The notes: generated from the sequence alone by a model not told the origin. A stretch of 64,000 bases of DNA from G963675935 sp963803125 (GCA_963803125.1 CAWDLR010000004.1:62001-126000), one strand, 5' to 3'; shown: positions 44,354 to 53,044, numbered from the stretch's first letter. Numbers and translations are program-made.

Positions 44354-45595
44354 TCAATTCCTCCCAAAAACTCCTCGAACGGCCTCCAAGTACTCCAGTC
44401 TATGAACGGTATCCGGCTCCAGGTAACTGCCTTCCGTCCATTCGTTCCACGAGTTCAGCGTGAGCACGCGTTGGTTGGGCGGCCGCGACAGCAGCCGTTG
44501 CTTCGCTGCCTGCAACGCGGCCTTGAATCGTTGCGGCGTATTGCCGGAAATCGTGGGCGTGAACGGATAGCCGTAGTTGCCGTAGGCGGCGGACTGATCG
44601 GCTCGCGGCGAAGGGTCCCAGCCCATCGTCACGTTCGGGTAATACGGCACCTTGAACGTCTCGTCGGTCCTTCGCCAGAATTCCATGTACTCCCTTTGCA
44701 CATCGTCGTAGGGATTGGCCGGCCATTGCGGCAAGCCAACGTGATGAACCCAGACGTACGAGGTGACGCTGTCGAAGCCGAGTTGCTCGACCAGTTCGGC
44801 CATGTTCGCCGGTTGCTTCTCGCCCGGCAGGACCGGAGTGCCCCAGATGACAGCATTCAGGTGCAGACCGGGCAAGCCCGCTGCCTTGGCCTTGTCGCGA
44901 AAGCGGTCCAAGGCGGTTCGCGTTGCCGGCACTGATCCGAATGAGTCCAGCAGTATCGACAGCTCGTAGAACGAAAAATAGGGCCGCCCGTCGAGCAGCC
45001 AGTAGCTCGGGTGTCTGAAATACTTGGCGATGACGTAGTCGGCGATCTTGTCGAACGTCTTGGGCAACACCCGGCCGGGATAGAGCGTTTGCAGCGGAAC
45101 ATTGAGCTTGCGAGGCTGTATCTCCTGCCAATCGTGGTTCGCCCACATCAATGCGAACTTCAGGCGTCGATTGTTCGCCGCGGGCAGAAATCCTCTTTCT
45201 AACCCGCGTTCGAGGAACGGCCCGTCGTCGTAGTAGTACCAGTCGAAGATGAAGGCGTCGATGCCGTGGTCGGCGGCCGCGTCGATCTTCTGGGCCATGA
45301 CCTTCGGGTCCGACTCGTCGGTGTAGCCCCACAGCGGCTTCTTCGGCTGGTCGTGGCCGGGAAAGCGGGGTTTGGCCGCCTTGACCAATTCCCACTCGCT
45401 CCAGCCTTTGCCCTTGTTCTTTTCGTTTCGTGCGTCGCCCAGGTGGTAGTTGGGAAAATAGTAACATGCGACCTGAATCTTGGACGCGGGCGGGTCGGCA
45501 TCGCGACCGAAGCATGGCATCGCGCACGCCGGCACGGCGGCCAACGATGCCGCCGCGGTCGTCTGCAGAAACGTGCGTCGCGTGTATGCAGTCAC
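44354..45595 (-). CDS. WbsX-like / GH99-like exported glycosidase
   Basis: A 413-residue protein. The Tat signal is YTRRTFLQTTAAASLAA. The domain opens with IQVACYYFPNYHLGD, then GKGWSEWELVKAAKPRFPGHDQPKKPLWGY, IDAAADHGIDAFIFDWYYYDDGPF, then the conserved FALMWANHDW, HPSYWLLDGRPYFSFYEL and TLNSWNEWTEGSYLEPD. This order is that of the WbsX family, related to glycoside hydrolase family 99. Substrate unknown; a planctomycete polysaccharide role is plausible. It lies between atpA and the small membrane protein gene, in the orientation of the atp genes. Confidence 0.85.
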   Translation of the reverse strand: MTAYTRRTFLQTTAAASLAAVPACAMPCFGRDADPPASKIQVACYYFPNYHLGDARNEKNKGKGWSEWELVKAAKPRFPGHDQPKKPLWGYTDESDPKVMAQKIDAAADHGIDAFIFDWYYYDDGPFLERGLERGFLPAANNRRLKFALMWANHDWQEIQPRKLNVPLQTLYPGRVLPKTFDKIADYVIAKYFRHPSYWLLDGRPYFSFYELSILLDSFGSVPATRTALDRFRDKAKAAGLPGLHLNAVIWGTPVLPGEKQPANMAELVEQLGFDSVTSYVWVHHVGLPQWPANPYDDVQREYMEFWRRTDETFKVPYYPNVTMGWDPSPRADQSAAYGNYGYPFTPTISGNTPQRFKAALQAAKQRLLSRPPNQRVLTLNSWNEWTEGSYLEPDTVHRLEYLEAVRGVFGRN

Positions 45596-45616
45596 AAGTA
45601 TCCCCGCTCTATACTA

Positions 45617-45642
45617 CGCCGCGTGGACGCGGCGGCTAAACG
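45617..45642. repeat. solo arm of the GCCGCGTGGACGCGGC family
   Basis: A copy of the right arm of the inverted repeat at 1931-2003, ending in GGCGGCTAAACG, in the gap between the WbsX-like gene and atpA. Confidence 0.75.
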
Positions 45643-45674
45643 GTTCCGCCAATCTGAAATCTCAAATCTCCGAT

Positions 45675-47204
45675 CTACACCGTCGCCGTCTCCTTCTTCG
45701 GCGCGTACCGCCCTTGAAACTCCGCGATCGCCCCATCGACCTCCGCCGCCGTGTCGTCGTCCATCTTGCGGCTGTCGGTGATCTTCTGCCACAGTTCCTT
45801 CTTCTCTTCGTGAACGAACCGCAAGAAGCCCTCTTCCCAGGCGTGGACTTCGGCCAGCGGCACTTTATCGAGGTATCCGTGCGTGCCGGCGTAGATGCTC
45901 AGCACCTGGTCGGTGACGTGCATCGGGCGGCAGAGGCCCTGCTTCAACAGCTCGGTCATGCGGTAGCCGCGATCGAGCCGCGATTGCGTGGCGGCGTCCA
46001 GATCGGTGCCCAACTGGGCGAAGGCCTCCAACTCGCGGAAGGAGGCCAGGTCGAGCCGCAGACCGCCCGCCACTTTCTTCATCGCCGGCACCTGCGCGGC
46101 GCCGCCAACGCGCGAGACCGAAATGCCGACGTTCATCGCGGGACGCTGGCCGGCAAAGAACAGGTCGGGCTGCAAATAAATCTGTCCGTCGGTGATCGAA
46201 ATCACGTTGGTGGGAATATAGGCCGACACCTCGCCTTCGAGCGTCTCGACGATCGGCAGGGCGGTAAGCGAGCCGGCCCCGCGCTCGTCGCTGAGTTTGG
46301 CCGCCCGCTCCAGCAAGCGGCTGTGGCAGTAGAAGATGTCGCCGGGATAGGCCTCGCGGCCGGGCGGACGACGCATCAGGAGCGAAATCTGCCGGTAGGC
46401 GGTGGCCTGCTTCGAGAGATCGTCGTAAATGATCAGCGCATCCTGCCCCTTGTACATGAAATACTCGGCCATCGCGCAGCCGGCGTAAGGGGCGACGTAT
46501 TGCAGCGGGGCCGGATCGCTCGCCCCGGCGACGATCACCGTGGTGTAGGCCATCGCCCCTTGCTTGCGCAGCAACTCGATCAGCCCGGCCACGGTCGATT
46601 CCTTCTGCCCGATGGCCACGTAGAAGCACTTTACACCGGTCTCTTTTTGATTGAGGATCGTGTCGATGCAGATGGCGGTCTTGCCGGTCTTGCGGTCGCC
46701 GATGATCAGTTCGCGCTGGCCGCGGCCGATGGGGGTCATCGCATCGATGGCCTTGATGCCGGTTTGCAGCGGCACGTTGACCGGCTGGCGCTCGGCCACG
46801 CCGGGGGCGTCGGATTCGACCGGGCGGCGCTCGGTGGTTGCGACCGGGCCGCCGCCGTCCAATGGATTGCCCAGCGGATCGATCACGCGGCCCAAGACGG
46901 CGTCGCCGACCGGCACGGAGAGCAGCCGGCCGGTGCTGCGGACCTCGTCGCCTTCGTTGATCGAGAGGAAGTCGCCGAGGATGATGACGCCGACGGAGTT
47001 TTCTTCGAGGTTGAAGGCCAGACCGTTGATGCCGCCGGGGAATTCGACCATCTCGCCCGACATCACGCCCGACAGGCCGTAGACCCGCGCGATGCCGTCG
47101 CCCACCTCGATGACGCGGCCGACCTCGCGAACGTCGATCCGCGATTCGAACTGCTCAATTTCCTGCTGGATTACGGAAGCGATCTCGTCGGCTTTGAACT
47201 TCAT
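45675..47204 (-). CDS. atpA: ATP synthase F1 subunit alpha
   Basis: A 509-residue regulatory/nucleotide-binding subunit. Conserved parts are RVYGLSGVMSGEMVEF, the P-loop GDRKTGKTAICID, CFYVAIGQKESTVAGL, IIYDDLSKQATAYRQISLLMRRPPGREAYPGDIFY and PTNVISITDGQIYLQPDLF. The start ATG 47204 has AGGAG six bases upstream; a GTG at 47210 is also in frame. The 5' end overlaps the 3' end of atpH by 50 bases. The 3' neighbour is a WbsX-like gene rather than atpG. Confidence 0.95.
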   Translation of the reverse strand: MKFKADEIASVIQQEIEQFESRIDVREVGRVIEVGDGIARVYGLSGVMSGEMVEFPGGINGLAFNLEENSVGVIILGDFLSINEGDEVRSTGRLLSVPVGDAVLGRVIDPLGNPLDGGGPVATTERRPVESDAPGVAERQPVNVPLQTGIKAIDAMTPIGRGQRELIIGDRKTGKTAICIDTILNQKETGVKCFYVAIGQKESTVAGLIELLRKQGAMAYTTVIVAGASDPAPLQYVAPYAGCAMAEYFMYKGQDALIIYDDLSKQATAYRQISLLMRRPPGREAYPGDIFYCHSRLLERAAKLSDERGAGSLTALPIVETLEGEVSAYIPTNVISITDGQIYLQPDLFFAGQRPAMNVGISVSRVGGAAQVPAMKKVAGGLRLDLASFRELEAFAQLGTDLDAATQSRLDRGYRMTELLKQGLCRPMHVTDQVLSIYAGTHGYLDKVPLAEVHAWEEGFLRFVHEEKKELWQKITDSRKMDDDTAAEVDGAIAEFQGRYAPKKETATV

Positions 47205-47814
47205 GGGCACTCCTGTCGCTCACTTTTTGGCGAAGGTTTTGCAGTTGATTGGCGATCGAGCCGTCGTAAATCATGTCGCCGACGCGGAGCACCGCGCCGC
47301 CGATCAGGCTTGGATCGACCTTCTGTTCGATGATCGGCTCGCCTTCGAGCTTGCCGCGCAGCTCGGCGGCAATTCGGGCGGCCATTTCGGCGCTGACCGG
47401 CTCGGCGGTGGTCAACTGCACCGCGATGCGGCGGCGCAACTTGTCGTAGGCGACGTGCATCTGCCGGTGAATCGCCCGCAGACAATCGAGCCGGCCGTGC
47501 CGGGCGACGACCTTCAGGAAATTGACCACAAGCGGCGAGACCCGGCCGCCAAGCGTCTTGTCGATCAGCTTCTCTTTTTCCTCGGGCAGCACCAGGATCG
47601 AGTCGAAGACGGCCTCCAACTTGGGGAAGCGGTCGATCACTTCGGTCATCACCGCGTCGAGCTCATCGACGGCCGCCGCGGTCTGGCCAGCCTGCTCGGC
47701 AGCGTCCAACAGCCCCTTGGCATAAACGTCGGCGATATGCTCGGCGCCAACGTCGGCCTCGATTGCGGCCGCGGTGCGGGCGTGTTCGGCGGTGATGTCG
47801 CGGGATTCGGACAT
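47155..47814 (-). CDS. atpH: ATP synthase F1 subunit delta (OSCP)
   Basis: A 219-residue stator subunit. IADVYAKGLLDAAEQAG begins the six-helix N-terminal domain, FDSILVLPEEKEKLIDKTLGGRVSPLVVNFLKVVARHGRLDCLRAIHRQM continues it, and the C-terminal domain includes VSAEMAARIAAELRGKLEGEPIIEQKVDPSLIGGAVLRVGDMIYDGS. The reading frame runs on 50 bases into atpA, with an unusual tail RSAHEVQSRRDRFRNPAGN. An ancestral stop just before atpA may have been lost by a point change or an indel. Confidence 0.88.
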   Translation of the reverse strand: MSESRDITAEHARTAAAIEADVGAEHIADVYAKGLLDAAEQAGQTAAAVDELDAVMTEVIDRFPKLEAVFDSILVLPEEKEKLIDKTLGGRVSPLVVNFLKVVARHGRLDCLRAIHRQMHVAYDKLRRRIAVQLTTAEPVSAEMAARIAAELRGKLEGEPIIEQKVDPSLIGGAVLRVGDMIYDGSIANQLQNLRQKVSDRSAHEVQSRRDRFRNPAGN

Positions 47815-47817
47815 GGG

Positions 47818-47943
47818 TTAATGACGAAACTCGAATGACGAATGACGAAGAGAATAACGAAGCTCGAATGACGAATGACAAATTCGGCTTTCGTCCTTCG
47901 TGCTTCCTTCGTCATTCGTCATTCGTGCTTCGTCATTCATCCT
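47818..47943. repeat. TGACGAA heptad inverted repeat between atpF and atpH
   Basis: TGACGAA, CTCGAA-type and related heptads at 47821-47885 face GTCATTC/GTGCTTC heptads at 47905-47940. It fills almost the entire gap. Confidence 0.85.
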
Positions 47944-47948
47944 AGACT

Positions 47949-48557
47949 TCAGTTCTTGCTAACGGTGAAGCCATTGACGGCCTGCTGGATCAGCTTGGCG
48001 TGATCGGCGGGATTGAGCTTGGCGCGGACGATCTTGCCGGCCAGCTCGACGGCCATCTTGGCGCTCTGGTCGGCGAGGTTGCGGACGGCGGCGTCGGCGG
48101 CCGACTCGATCTCTTTGATCGCCCGGACGTGTTCGGCGGCAGCCTCTTCCTTCGCCTTGTCGAGCAGCTCGCGGCCGAGTTGTTCGGCGTCGCGGCGGCC
48201 CTGGTCGAGGATGCCGCGGACTTCGTCTTTGGCCTCGTCGAGCTTCCGCTGGTAATCGGCGAGCACTTCCTTGGCCTTCTGATGGGCGGCCTCGGCCTCG
48301 GCGATTTGGTCGGCGATGCCCCGTTCGCGGCGGTCGATCGCGGCGGCCAGCGGCCCCCAGGCGTACCTCCAGAGCACCGCCAGCACGCAGATGAAGACCA
48401 CGGCGGTCCAGAGGGCAAGGTCCGCCTCCAACGCCGAGGGGGCGAACGGGTTCAGGCCGGCTCCCTCATTCGACGACGTCTCGGCCGCCAACAACGGCGA
48501 GGCCGTCATTGAGCCGACGGCCGCAACCAACACACAAAGCAATGCTCGTTTCCACAT
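47949..48557 (-). CDS. atpF: ATP synthase Fo subunit b, with apparent N-terminal signal peptide
   Basis: A 202-residue peripheral stalk subunit. MWKRALLCVLVAAVGSMTAS-PLLAA looks like a Sec signal, followed by a linker, the membrane helix LEADLALWTAVVFICVLAVLWRYAW and the long stalk helix AIDRRERGIADQIAEAEAAHQKAKEVLADYQRKLDEAKDEVRGIL to the C-terminal FTVSKN. Ordinary bacterial b subunits start directly with the membrane helix. The extra leader would place the N-terminus in the periplasm after cleavage, which is topologically consistent. The neighbouring c subunit has a similar leader. Confidence 0.88.
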   Translation of the reverse strand: MWKRALLCVLVAAVGSMTASPLLAAETSSNEGAGLNPFAPSALEADLALWTAVVFICVLAVLWRYAWGPLAAAIDRRERGIADQIAEAEAAHQKAKEVLADYQRKLDEAKDEVRGILDQGRRDAEQLGRELLDKAKEEAAAEHVRAIKEIESAADAAVRNLADQSAKMAVELAGKIVRAKLNPADHAKLIQQAVNGFTVSKN

Positions 48558-48563
48558 CGTATC

Positions 48564-48643
48564 GCCACCCGCTGCGGGTGGCCCCGTCGCAGTTCAAGGG
48601 GAACAGTCCCCGCTCCGTTTGCGCGAGAGTTGGGACAGTCCCC
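48564..48643. repeat. hairpin repeats between atpE and atpF
   Basis: GCCACCCGCTGCGGGTGGC at 48564-48582 is a hairpin. GGGGAACAGTCCCC (48598-48611) and TTGGGACAGTCCCC (48630-48643) form a palindromic element of the same family as the in-gene copy at 10735-10779. Confidence 0.8.
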
Positions 48644-48649
48644 GGTTGG

Positions 48650-49033
48650 TCAGCGGAACAAATTGATCAGGCACACAACGATGCCCAGCAGGGCGATGCC
48701 CTCGATCATGGCCGCCGTCACCAGCATGGCGGTCTGGATGTTGCCGGCGACTTCCGGCTGGCGGGCCATGCTTTCGACGGCACGCGAACCGATCGTGCCG
48801 ATGCCGAAGCCCGCGCCGAGGGTCACCAGGCCTGCGCCGAAGGCGGCGCCCGCCAAGATCAGCAGGCTGGGCTCGGCCGGCGCCGGAGCGGCCGTGGCGG
48901 CCGGCGCGGTCTTGTCGCTCGCCGCCGCCTTGTCGGCCGGCGCTTTCTCGTCCGCCGCCAGCAGCAGCGCCGGCGCGCCCGCGGTCAACGCCACCATCAC
49001 GAGCAATACGCTAATCTTCAACAACCTGTTCAC
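48650..49033 (-). CDS. atpE: ATP synthase Fo subunit c, with long N-terminal leader
   Basis: A 127-residue precursor. The last 75 residues are a normal c subunit: LILAGAAFGAGLVTLGAGFGIG in helix 1, the polar loop ARQPEV, and AMLVTAAMIEGIALLGIVVCLINLF in helix 2 with the ion-binding Glu. The residue after it is Gly and helix 1 lacks the Gln of sodium-type rings, so a proton ring is likely. Before that come a signal-like MNRLLKISVLLVMVALTAGA-type stretch (start GTG) and about 35 Ala/Lys/Pro-rich residues. GTG 49033 has AAGGAG nine bases upstream, which decides the start over 49072. Confidence 0.9.
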   Translation of the reverse strand: MNRLLKISVLLVMVALTAGAPALLLAADEKAPADKAAASDKTAPAATAAPAPAEPSLLILAGAAFGAGLVTLGAGFGIGTIGSRAVESMARQPEVAGNIQTAMLVTAAMIEGIALLGIVVCLINLFR

Positions 49034-49087
49034 TGCACGTATCTCCTTGAGAAAGAAACGAGGAACCTTCAATTCTATTAACAGCTT

Positions 49088-49894
49088 CTAATGCTGATGA
49101 ATCGCCATGCCAATAAACAAGGCCGCCAGGAAGGCAAAAATGTACGCCTGCAAGAAGGCCACAAACAGCTCCAGCATATTGATGGCCGTGGCGCCGACCA
49201 CCGTCACCGGCGTAACGCCGAACCATATCAGCGAGCCCGCCACGGCGGGGATGAATCCGACGATAATGGCCAAGCCCAGGTGACCGCCGAACATGTTGGC
49301 CAAGAGACGCACGGCCAACACGCTGTAGCGGATCACCATGCCGACGGTTTCCAACACCAGGATCATCGGCACCAGCATGATCTTCAGGCCGACGGATATC
49401 TCCATCGGCGGGCACAGTCCGGTCCAAAACCGCACCAGGCCATGCTTCTTCATGCCGATGCCGATGCCGACCAGGAAAGTGATCGCCGCCAAGGGCCCGG
49501 TCACGCTCAGCGAGGCGGTCGGCGAGCCGAGACACGGGACCAAGCCCATCAGGTTGCAGAACAAGATGAAGAAGAACAGGGTGAGAATGAACGGCAGAAG
49601 GCGGTCGGCGTCGCGCCGGCCGACGCCCGGGCGAACCATCGCGTCGCGGACGAAGAGCACGATCGCCTCGAGCATGTTCCAGAATCGCCCCTTGGGCGGC
49701 TGCCCGTTGGCCAGTTTTCGCGCCAACGGCACAAAGATCAGAATCATCAAGATCGCAACTGCCAGCTCCAGCACCATGAAGCGGGTGATCTGGTGGCCGT
49801 AGATCTTCGGCAGTACCCATTCGTAGCCAAAGGGGAAATCGAACTTATTGCCGTTGTTGACGTGTTGGGCGAGTCTAGATGGATCAAGGTTCAT
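49088..49894 (-). CDS. atpB: ATP synthase Fo subunit a
   Basis: A 268-residue membrane subunit with six hydrophobic segments. Conserved parts are PFILTLFFFILFCNLMGLVPCLGSPTASLSVTGPLA, LKIMLVPMILVLETVGMVIRYSVLAVRLLANMFGGHLGLA, where the Arg of VRLLANMFGGH is the essential proton-path residue, and the C-terminal LELFVAFLQAYIFAFLAALFIGMAIHQH. The extended N-terminus (MNLDPSRLAQHVNNGNKFDFPF) is normal for the phylum. Its start overlaps the end of the AtpZ-like gene by 11 bases. Confidence 0.93.
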   Translation of the reverse strand: MNLDPSRLAQHVNNGNKFDFPFGYEWVLPKIYGHQITRFMVLELAVAILMILIFVPLARKLANGQPPKGRFWNMLEAIVLFVRDAMVRPGVGRRDADRLLPFILTLFFFILFCNLMGLVPCLGSPTASLSVTGPLAAITFLVGIGIGMKKHGLVRFWTGLCPPMEISVGLKIMLVPMILVLETVGMVIRYSVLAVRLLANMFGGHLGLAIIVGFIPAVAGSLIWFGVTPVTVVGATAINMLELFVAFLQAYIFAFLAALFIGMAIHQH

Positions 49895-50138
49895 CGCGTT
49901 TTCGCTCCGGCGGAGGGGGCCGGCATGACGGCTTTGTCAGCCGCACCAGACTCAACGTTGCTATGATAAAACCCAAAACCACCCCCAAAACGAGGAACAA
50001 CGGAGCAACGTGCAACCATTCGTCCAGCCAAATCCCCACCAGAACCGGAAGCACCAGTTCCAGCGAAATCGTAGTGATTCGCGCGGTCCACTCACACGCC
50101 AAGGCAAACGGTGAACGGTCGTCGCGTTGTTCCGTCAC
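49884..50138 (-). CDS. atpZ: AtpZ/AtpI-like small membrane protein
   Basis: An 84-residue protein with two membrane helices (FALACEWTARITTISLELVLPVLVGIWLDEW and LHVAPLFLVLGVVLGFIIATLSLVRL). This layout and the leading position in the operon match AtpZ/AtpI, which assist assembly or magnesium/calcium handling of the Fo part. I place the start at GTG 50138; the frame is open to ATG 50372, but that extension is low-complexity and lacks a helix pattern. It overlaps atpB by 11 bases. Confidence 0.7.
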   Translation of the reverse strand: MTEQRDDRSPFALACEWTARITTISLELVLPVLVGIWLDEWLHVAPLFLVLGVVLGFIIATLSLVRLTKPSCRPPPPERKRDEP

Positions 50139-50648
50139 GGCGGGAACTGGCTCATTGGCCAGCAGGACCAGCTTTGACAGTAAACCAACCACTGTATTGT
50201 GGCATTCTTTCGCTGTCAACGATCCGCTTGGAAACGACCTGCGCGCTGCGCTTGATTGGCTAGACAGCCAGGCAAGCACAAACACGCTGAAAGAGGGGTT
50301 CAACAGCACAGTTTCTCGTTTTTTTGCGACACTATCGCTGCTTGTCTTTTCCCGGGACATTCCACATAACATGATTTGTAGTAATAGTTTACATCCTAGA
50401 CATCCCGAGGTTTCTTCGCTCGAGAACAGTCAAGACCATTGCAAATCTCCGCTGAACTCGTTACAATCGAAGTTAAAGGTATTCCCTGCCTTGCCCGGTT
50501 TGCGCCGGGTGCCTGCCTATGGCGGGAAGCACACCGCGGCGGCTTCGGAATGCCGCACGAGCCAGTGACAATGGCCTACCTGTCACGGACGATGCTTGAA
50601 CTGAGCCGACTCGCACCGATGGCTCTCGCGCGATCGGCCAAAGCGGAG
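50139..50648. other. region upstream of the atp cluster, no gene assigned
   Basis: About 510 bases between the AtpZ-like gene and the DUF4912 gene, more AT-rich than the coding regions. The reading frames present are low-complexity. The promoter of the atp cluster should lie here, and also that of the divergent DUF4912 gene, but I cannot place either. Confidence 0.5.
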
Positions 50649-51734
50649 ATGAGCGTGGTAATGACTGCAGCAGATCTTAAAGGTCGAACGGTCAGGGACT
50701 TGGCGTCGATGGCCAAACGCAGGAAGGTGCCGGGCTGGCACTCGATGAAGAAGGATGAGTTGGTTCACGCCTTGGTGCGATACACCAAGAGCGAAAAGGC
50801 CTCGCCCCACGGAAACGGCCGCAACAAGCCGTCGGCCTGCCGCTCGCGGGCGGTGCGATGCTTGCAGCAGATCAAGACGAAGCTCGCCGAGGCCAAAGAC
50901 CTGACGTTCCACAGCGTTTCCGACAAGGACGAGTTCACCAAAGACCGTCTGGTCGTCATGGTTCGCGACCCCTACTGGCTGCACGCCTACTGGGAACTGA
51001 GCCGGAAGAGCGTCGGGCGGGCGAAGGTCGCCCTGGGACCGTTCTGGCACGGAGCGCGGCCGGTCTTGCGGCTCTGCGAAGTGCTCCGCGACGGCACCAC
51101 CACCTCCAGCCGGCAACTTGTGCGAGACGTGGAAATTCACGGCGGAGTTAACAACTGGTACATCGACGTCTACGATCCGCCGAAGACTTATCAGCTCAAC
51201 GTCGGCTATCTGGCGGCGGAGGGGAAGTTCTACTGCTTGGCGCGGAGCAACGTGGTCAGCACGCCTGCGGCGGCCGTCGGCGACGCTCTCGACGGCAATT
51301 GGGCCGACGTGGCCAAGGACTTCGATCGCATCTTCGCGCTAAGCGGCGGGTACAGCGAGGCGGGGGCCAACGGCGAGTTGAAAGAGGTGCTCGAGGAGCG
51401 GCTGCGACGCCCCGTCGGCGACCCGGTCGCCCTGCAATTCGGCCCCGGAGCAGGCGGCCAGCAGATGCACCAGAGCGGCTTTGATTTTCAGGTCGATACC
51501 GAATTGATCGTTCATGGGGTCACCCATCCGGACGCCCACGTCACCCTGCGCGGCGAACCGGTGAAGATCCGCAGCGACGGCACGTTCGCCGTCCGCTTCA
51601 ATCTGCCCGATCGTCGGCACGTCCTTCCGATGGTCGCCAGCAGCCGCGACGGCGGACAGCAGCGCACGATCGTCTTGGCCGTCGATCGCAACACGAAGAT
51701 CATGGAACCGGTAGGCGACGATCCGGCCGAGTAA
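50649..51734 (+). CDS. DUF4912 protein with N-terminal Rho-N/SAP-like domain
   Basis: A 361-residue soluble protein. The N-terminus MTAADLKGRTVRDLASMAKRRKVPGWHSMKKDELVHALVR is a small helical domain of Rho-N or SAP type, which in other proteins binds nucleic acids. The DUF4912 part begins DRLVVMVRDPYWLHAYWELS and includes VEIHGGVNNWYIDVYDPPKTYQLNVGYLAAEGKFYCLARSN, and a C-terminal Ig-like stretch (VTHPDAHVTLRGEPVKIRSDGTFAVRFNLPD). Function unknown. The start ATG 50649 was chosen for proximity to the domain; ATG 50661 is equally possible and upstream codons are open. Confidence 0.75.
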   Translation: MSVVMTAADLKGRTVRDLASMAKRRKVPGWHSMKKDELVHALVRYTKSEKASPHGNGRNKPSACRSRAVRCLQQIKTKLAEAKDLTFHSVSDKDEFTKDRLVVMVRDPYWLHAYWELSRKSVGRAKVALGPFWHGARPVLRLCEVLRDGTTTSSRQLVRDVEIHGGVNNWYIDVYDPPKTYQLNVGYLAAEGKFYCLARSNVVSTPAAAVGDALDGNWADVAKDFDRIFALSGGYSEAGANGELKEVLEERLRRPVGDPVALQFGPGAGGQQMHQSGFDFQVDTELIVHGVTHPDAHVTLRGEPVKIRSDGTFAVRFNLPDRRHVLPMVASSRDGGQQRTIVLAVDRNTKIMEPVGDDPAE

Positions 51735-51750
51735 TGCAAAGGCGGACTGC

Positions 51751-51958
51751 GAGGGGCTGGGCGCTTCAGTGCCCCGTAGTCCGCGGTTCGACGGCCCTCA
51801 GGTCCGCTTCGTCTTTTCGCCGCTGACCGCGTCGGGGCCGCGGGGACTGCCCCTTCGCCCACCGGGCACTGAAGTGCCCGGCCCTCGCTTCTTCCGCCCT
51901 CCGCCCTCGGTCTTCCGCCCTCCGCCCTCGGTCTTCCGCCCTCCGTCTTCTTCCCGTA
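51751..51958. repeat. hairpins and CCGCCCT heptad repeats before the UvrB/C-motif gene
   Basis: CGGGCACTGAAGTGCCCG at 51863-51880 is a hairpin. 51891-51955 is a tandem of heptads (CCGCCCT, CCGCCCT, CGGTCTT repeated, 21-base superperiod), ending near the start of the next gene. Confidence 0.8.
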
Positions 51959-51968
51959 CAATGCCGGC

Positions 51969-52751
51969 ATGTCCAACGATTTGTCGAAGGTATTGAGCGA
52001 GTGGCAGTTTCGCCCCGACGAGGTGCTCGTGCGGATTATTCCCGGCGACGACGGCCGGGGAAAAGTCCAGTTGCGGGTCAACCTGGGCATCCTGCAAATG
52101 GAGATGAACGGCCGGCCCGACGGCGAGCGGCCCGAGGGCTTCGAGTCCTGGTTGGATTACTACGAGTACATGCAGCAGGCGCACGACGAGACGCATCCCG
52201 ACTCGGCGGCCTTCCAGTTGAGCGAGGAGGACTGTCTGCGGCTGTGGCGCGAGGCGGTTCAATACTATCATCGCTATTTGAGTTTTTGGCACTTGGAACT
52301 ATTTGAATTGTGTGCCCGCGACACCGCGCGGAACCTGCGGCTGTTCGCCTTTGTGCGGGCGCACGCCTCGGAAGATCGCCACAAGCTGCAGTTCGACCAG
52401 TGGCGGCCCTACGCCCTGATGATGCACGCCCGCGCGGTGGCCACGCCCTTGGTGCAGCAACGGCTTTACGAGGAAGGCCTGCGGGCGATCGAAGCCGGCA
52501 TCGAGGCGATCCGCGAGTTTCTCGACGATTACGAGCAGAGCCATCGCGCCGAAGAATGCGTCGAGCTGGTCAGCCTGGAGAAATGGCGCGAGGAGATTCT
52601 CTCGAAGGAGCAGCGCGCCGCGGCCGCCCGGCCGAAAAGCGCGATGCAGATTCTCCGCCAGAAACTGGAAGCGACCGTCGCCGCCGAGGAATTCGAGGAA
52701 GCCGCCAAACTCCGCGATCAAATCCGAAAACTCGGCGAGAAGAAACGATGA
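51969..52751 (+). CDS. UvrB/UvrC-motif protein, function unknown
   Basis: A 260-residue soluble helical protein. MSNDLSKVLSEWQFRPDEVLVRIIPGDDGRGKVQLRVNLGILQMEMNGRPDG is an N-terminal domain I know only from planctomycetes. LRLFAFVRAHASEDRHKLQFDQWRPYALMM and QRLYEEGLRAIEAGIEAIREFLDDYE are helical, and the C-terminus AMQILRQKLEATVAAEEFEEAAKLRDQIRKLGEKK is a typical UVR motif of UvrB/UvrC and ClpC-associated proteins. The UVR helix pair mediates protein-protein contact. Start ATG 51969 follows the heptad array, with no clear Shine-Dalgarno sequence. Confidence 0.72.
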   Translation: MSNDLSKVLSEWQFRPDEVLVRIIPGDDGRGKVQLRVNLGILQMEMNGRPDGERPEGFESWLDYYEYMQQAHDETHPDSAAFQLSEEDCLRLWREAVQYYHRYLSFWHLELFELCARDTARNLRLFAFVRAHASEDRHKLQFDQWRPYALMMHARAVATPLVQQRLYEEGLRAIEAGIEAIREFLDDYEQSHRAEECVELVSLEKWREEILSKEQRAAAARPKSAMQILRQKLEATVAAEEFEEAAKLRDQIRKLGEKKR

Positions 52752-52798
52752 GGATTTCGCGCGAGGTCACTCGTCGCGCCGCACGCAAGCAATCACGC

Positions 52799-53044
52799 TC
52801 AAGCCAGCAGCGCCGTGAATCCCGCTTGGATGTAATGGTCGTGGTTTCTAGCCGCGTCGGGAGGTAATCCCACCGCCTTGCCGGCGTATTTCAACAGCCG
52901 GCGGCCGGGAGTGTCCTCGCGCGCATCGCAGGAAGGCGGCGACGACGTTTCCGGCACTTCCACGCGCACCTCCACCCCTTCCGGCAACACGACTGCCGAG
53001 TCGAGCACGACCAACCCCTGTCTGACATGACCGAGATACACCAT
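52799..53044 (-). CDS. AbrB-like antitoxin-type protein
   Basis: An 81-residue protein. MVYLGHVRQGLVVLDSAVVLPEGVEVRVEVPE is the N-terminal strand-rich part of small AbrB/MazE-like antitoxins; GRRLLKYAGKAVGLPPDAARNHDHYIQAG ends with an Asn-His-Asp-His-Tyr segment that I know from planctomycete antitoxins paired with PIN-domain toxins. No PIN gene is adjacent, so either it is an orphan or its partner has been lost. Start ATG 53044 gives the conserved N-terminus. Confidence 0.6.
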   Translation of the reverse strand: MVYLGHVRQGLVVLDSAVVLPEGVEVRVEVPETSSPPSCDAREDTPGRRLLKYAGKAVGLPPDAARNHDHYIQAGFTALLA

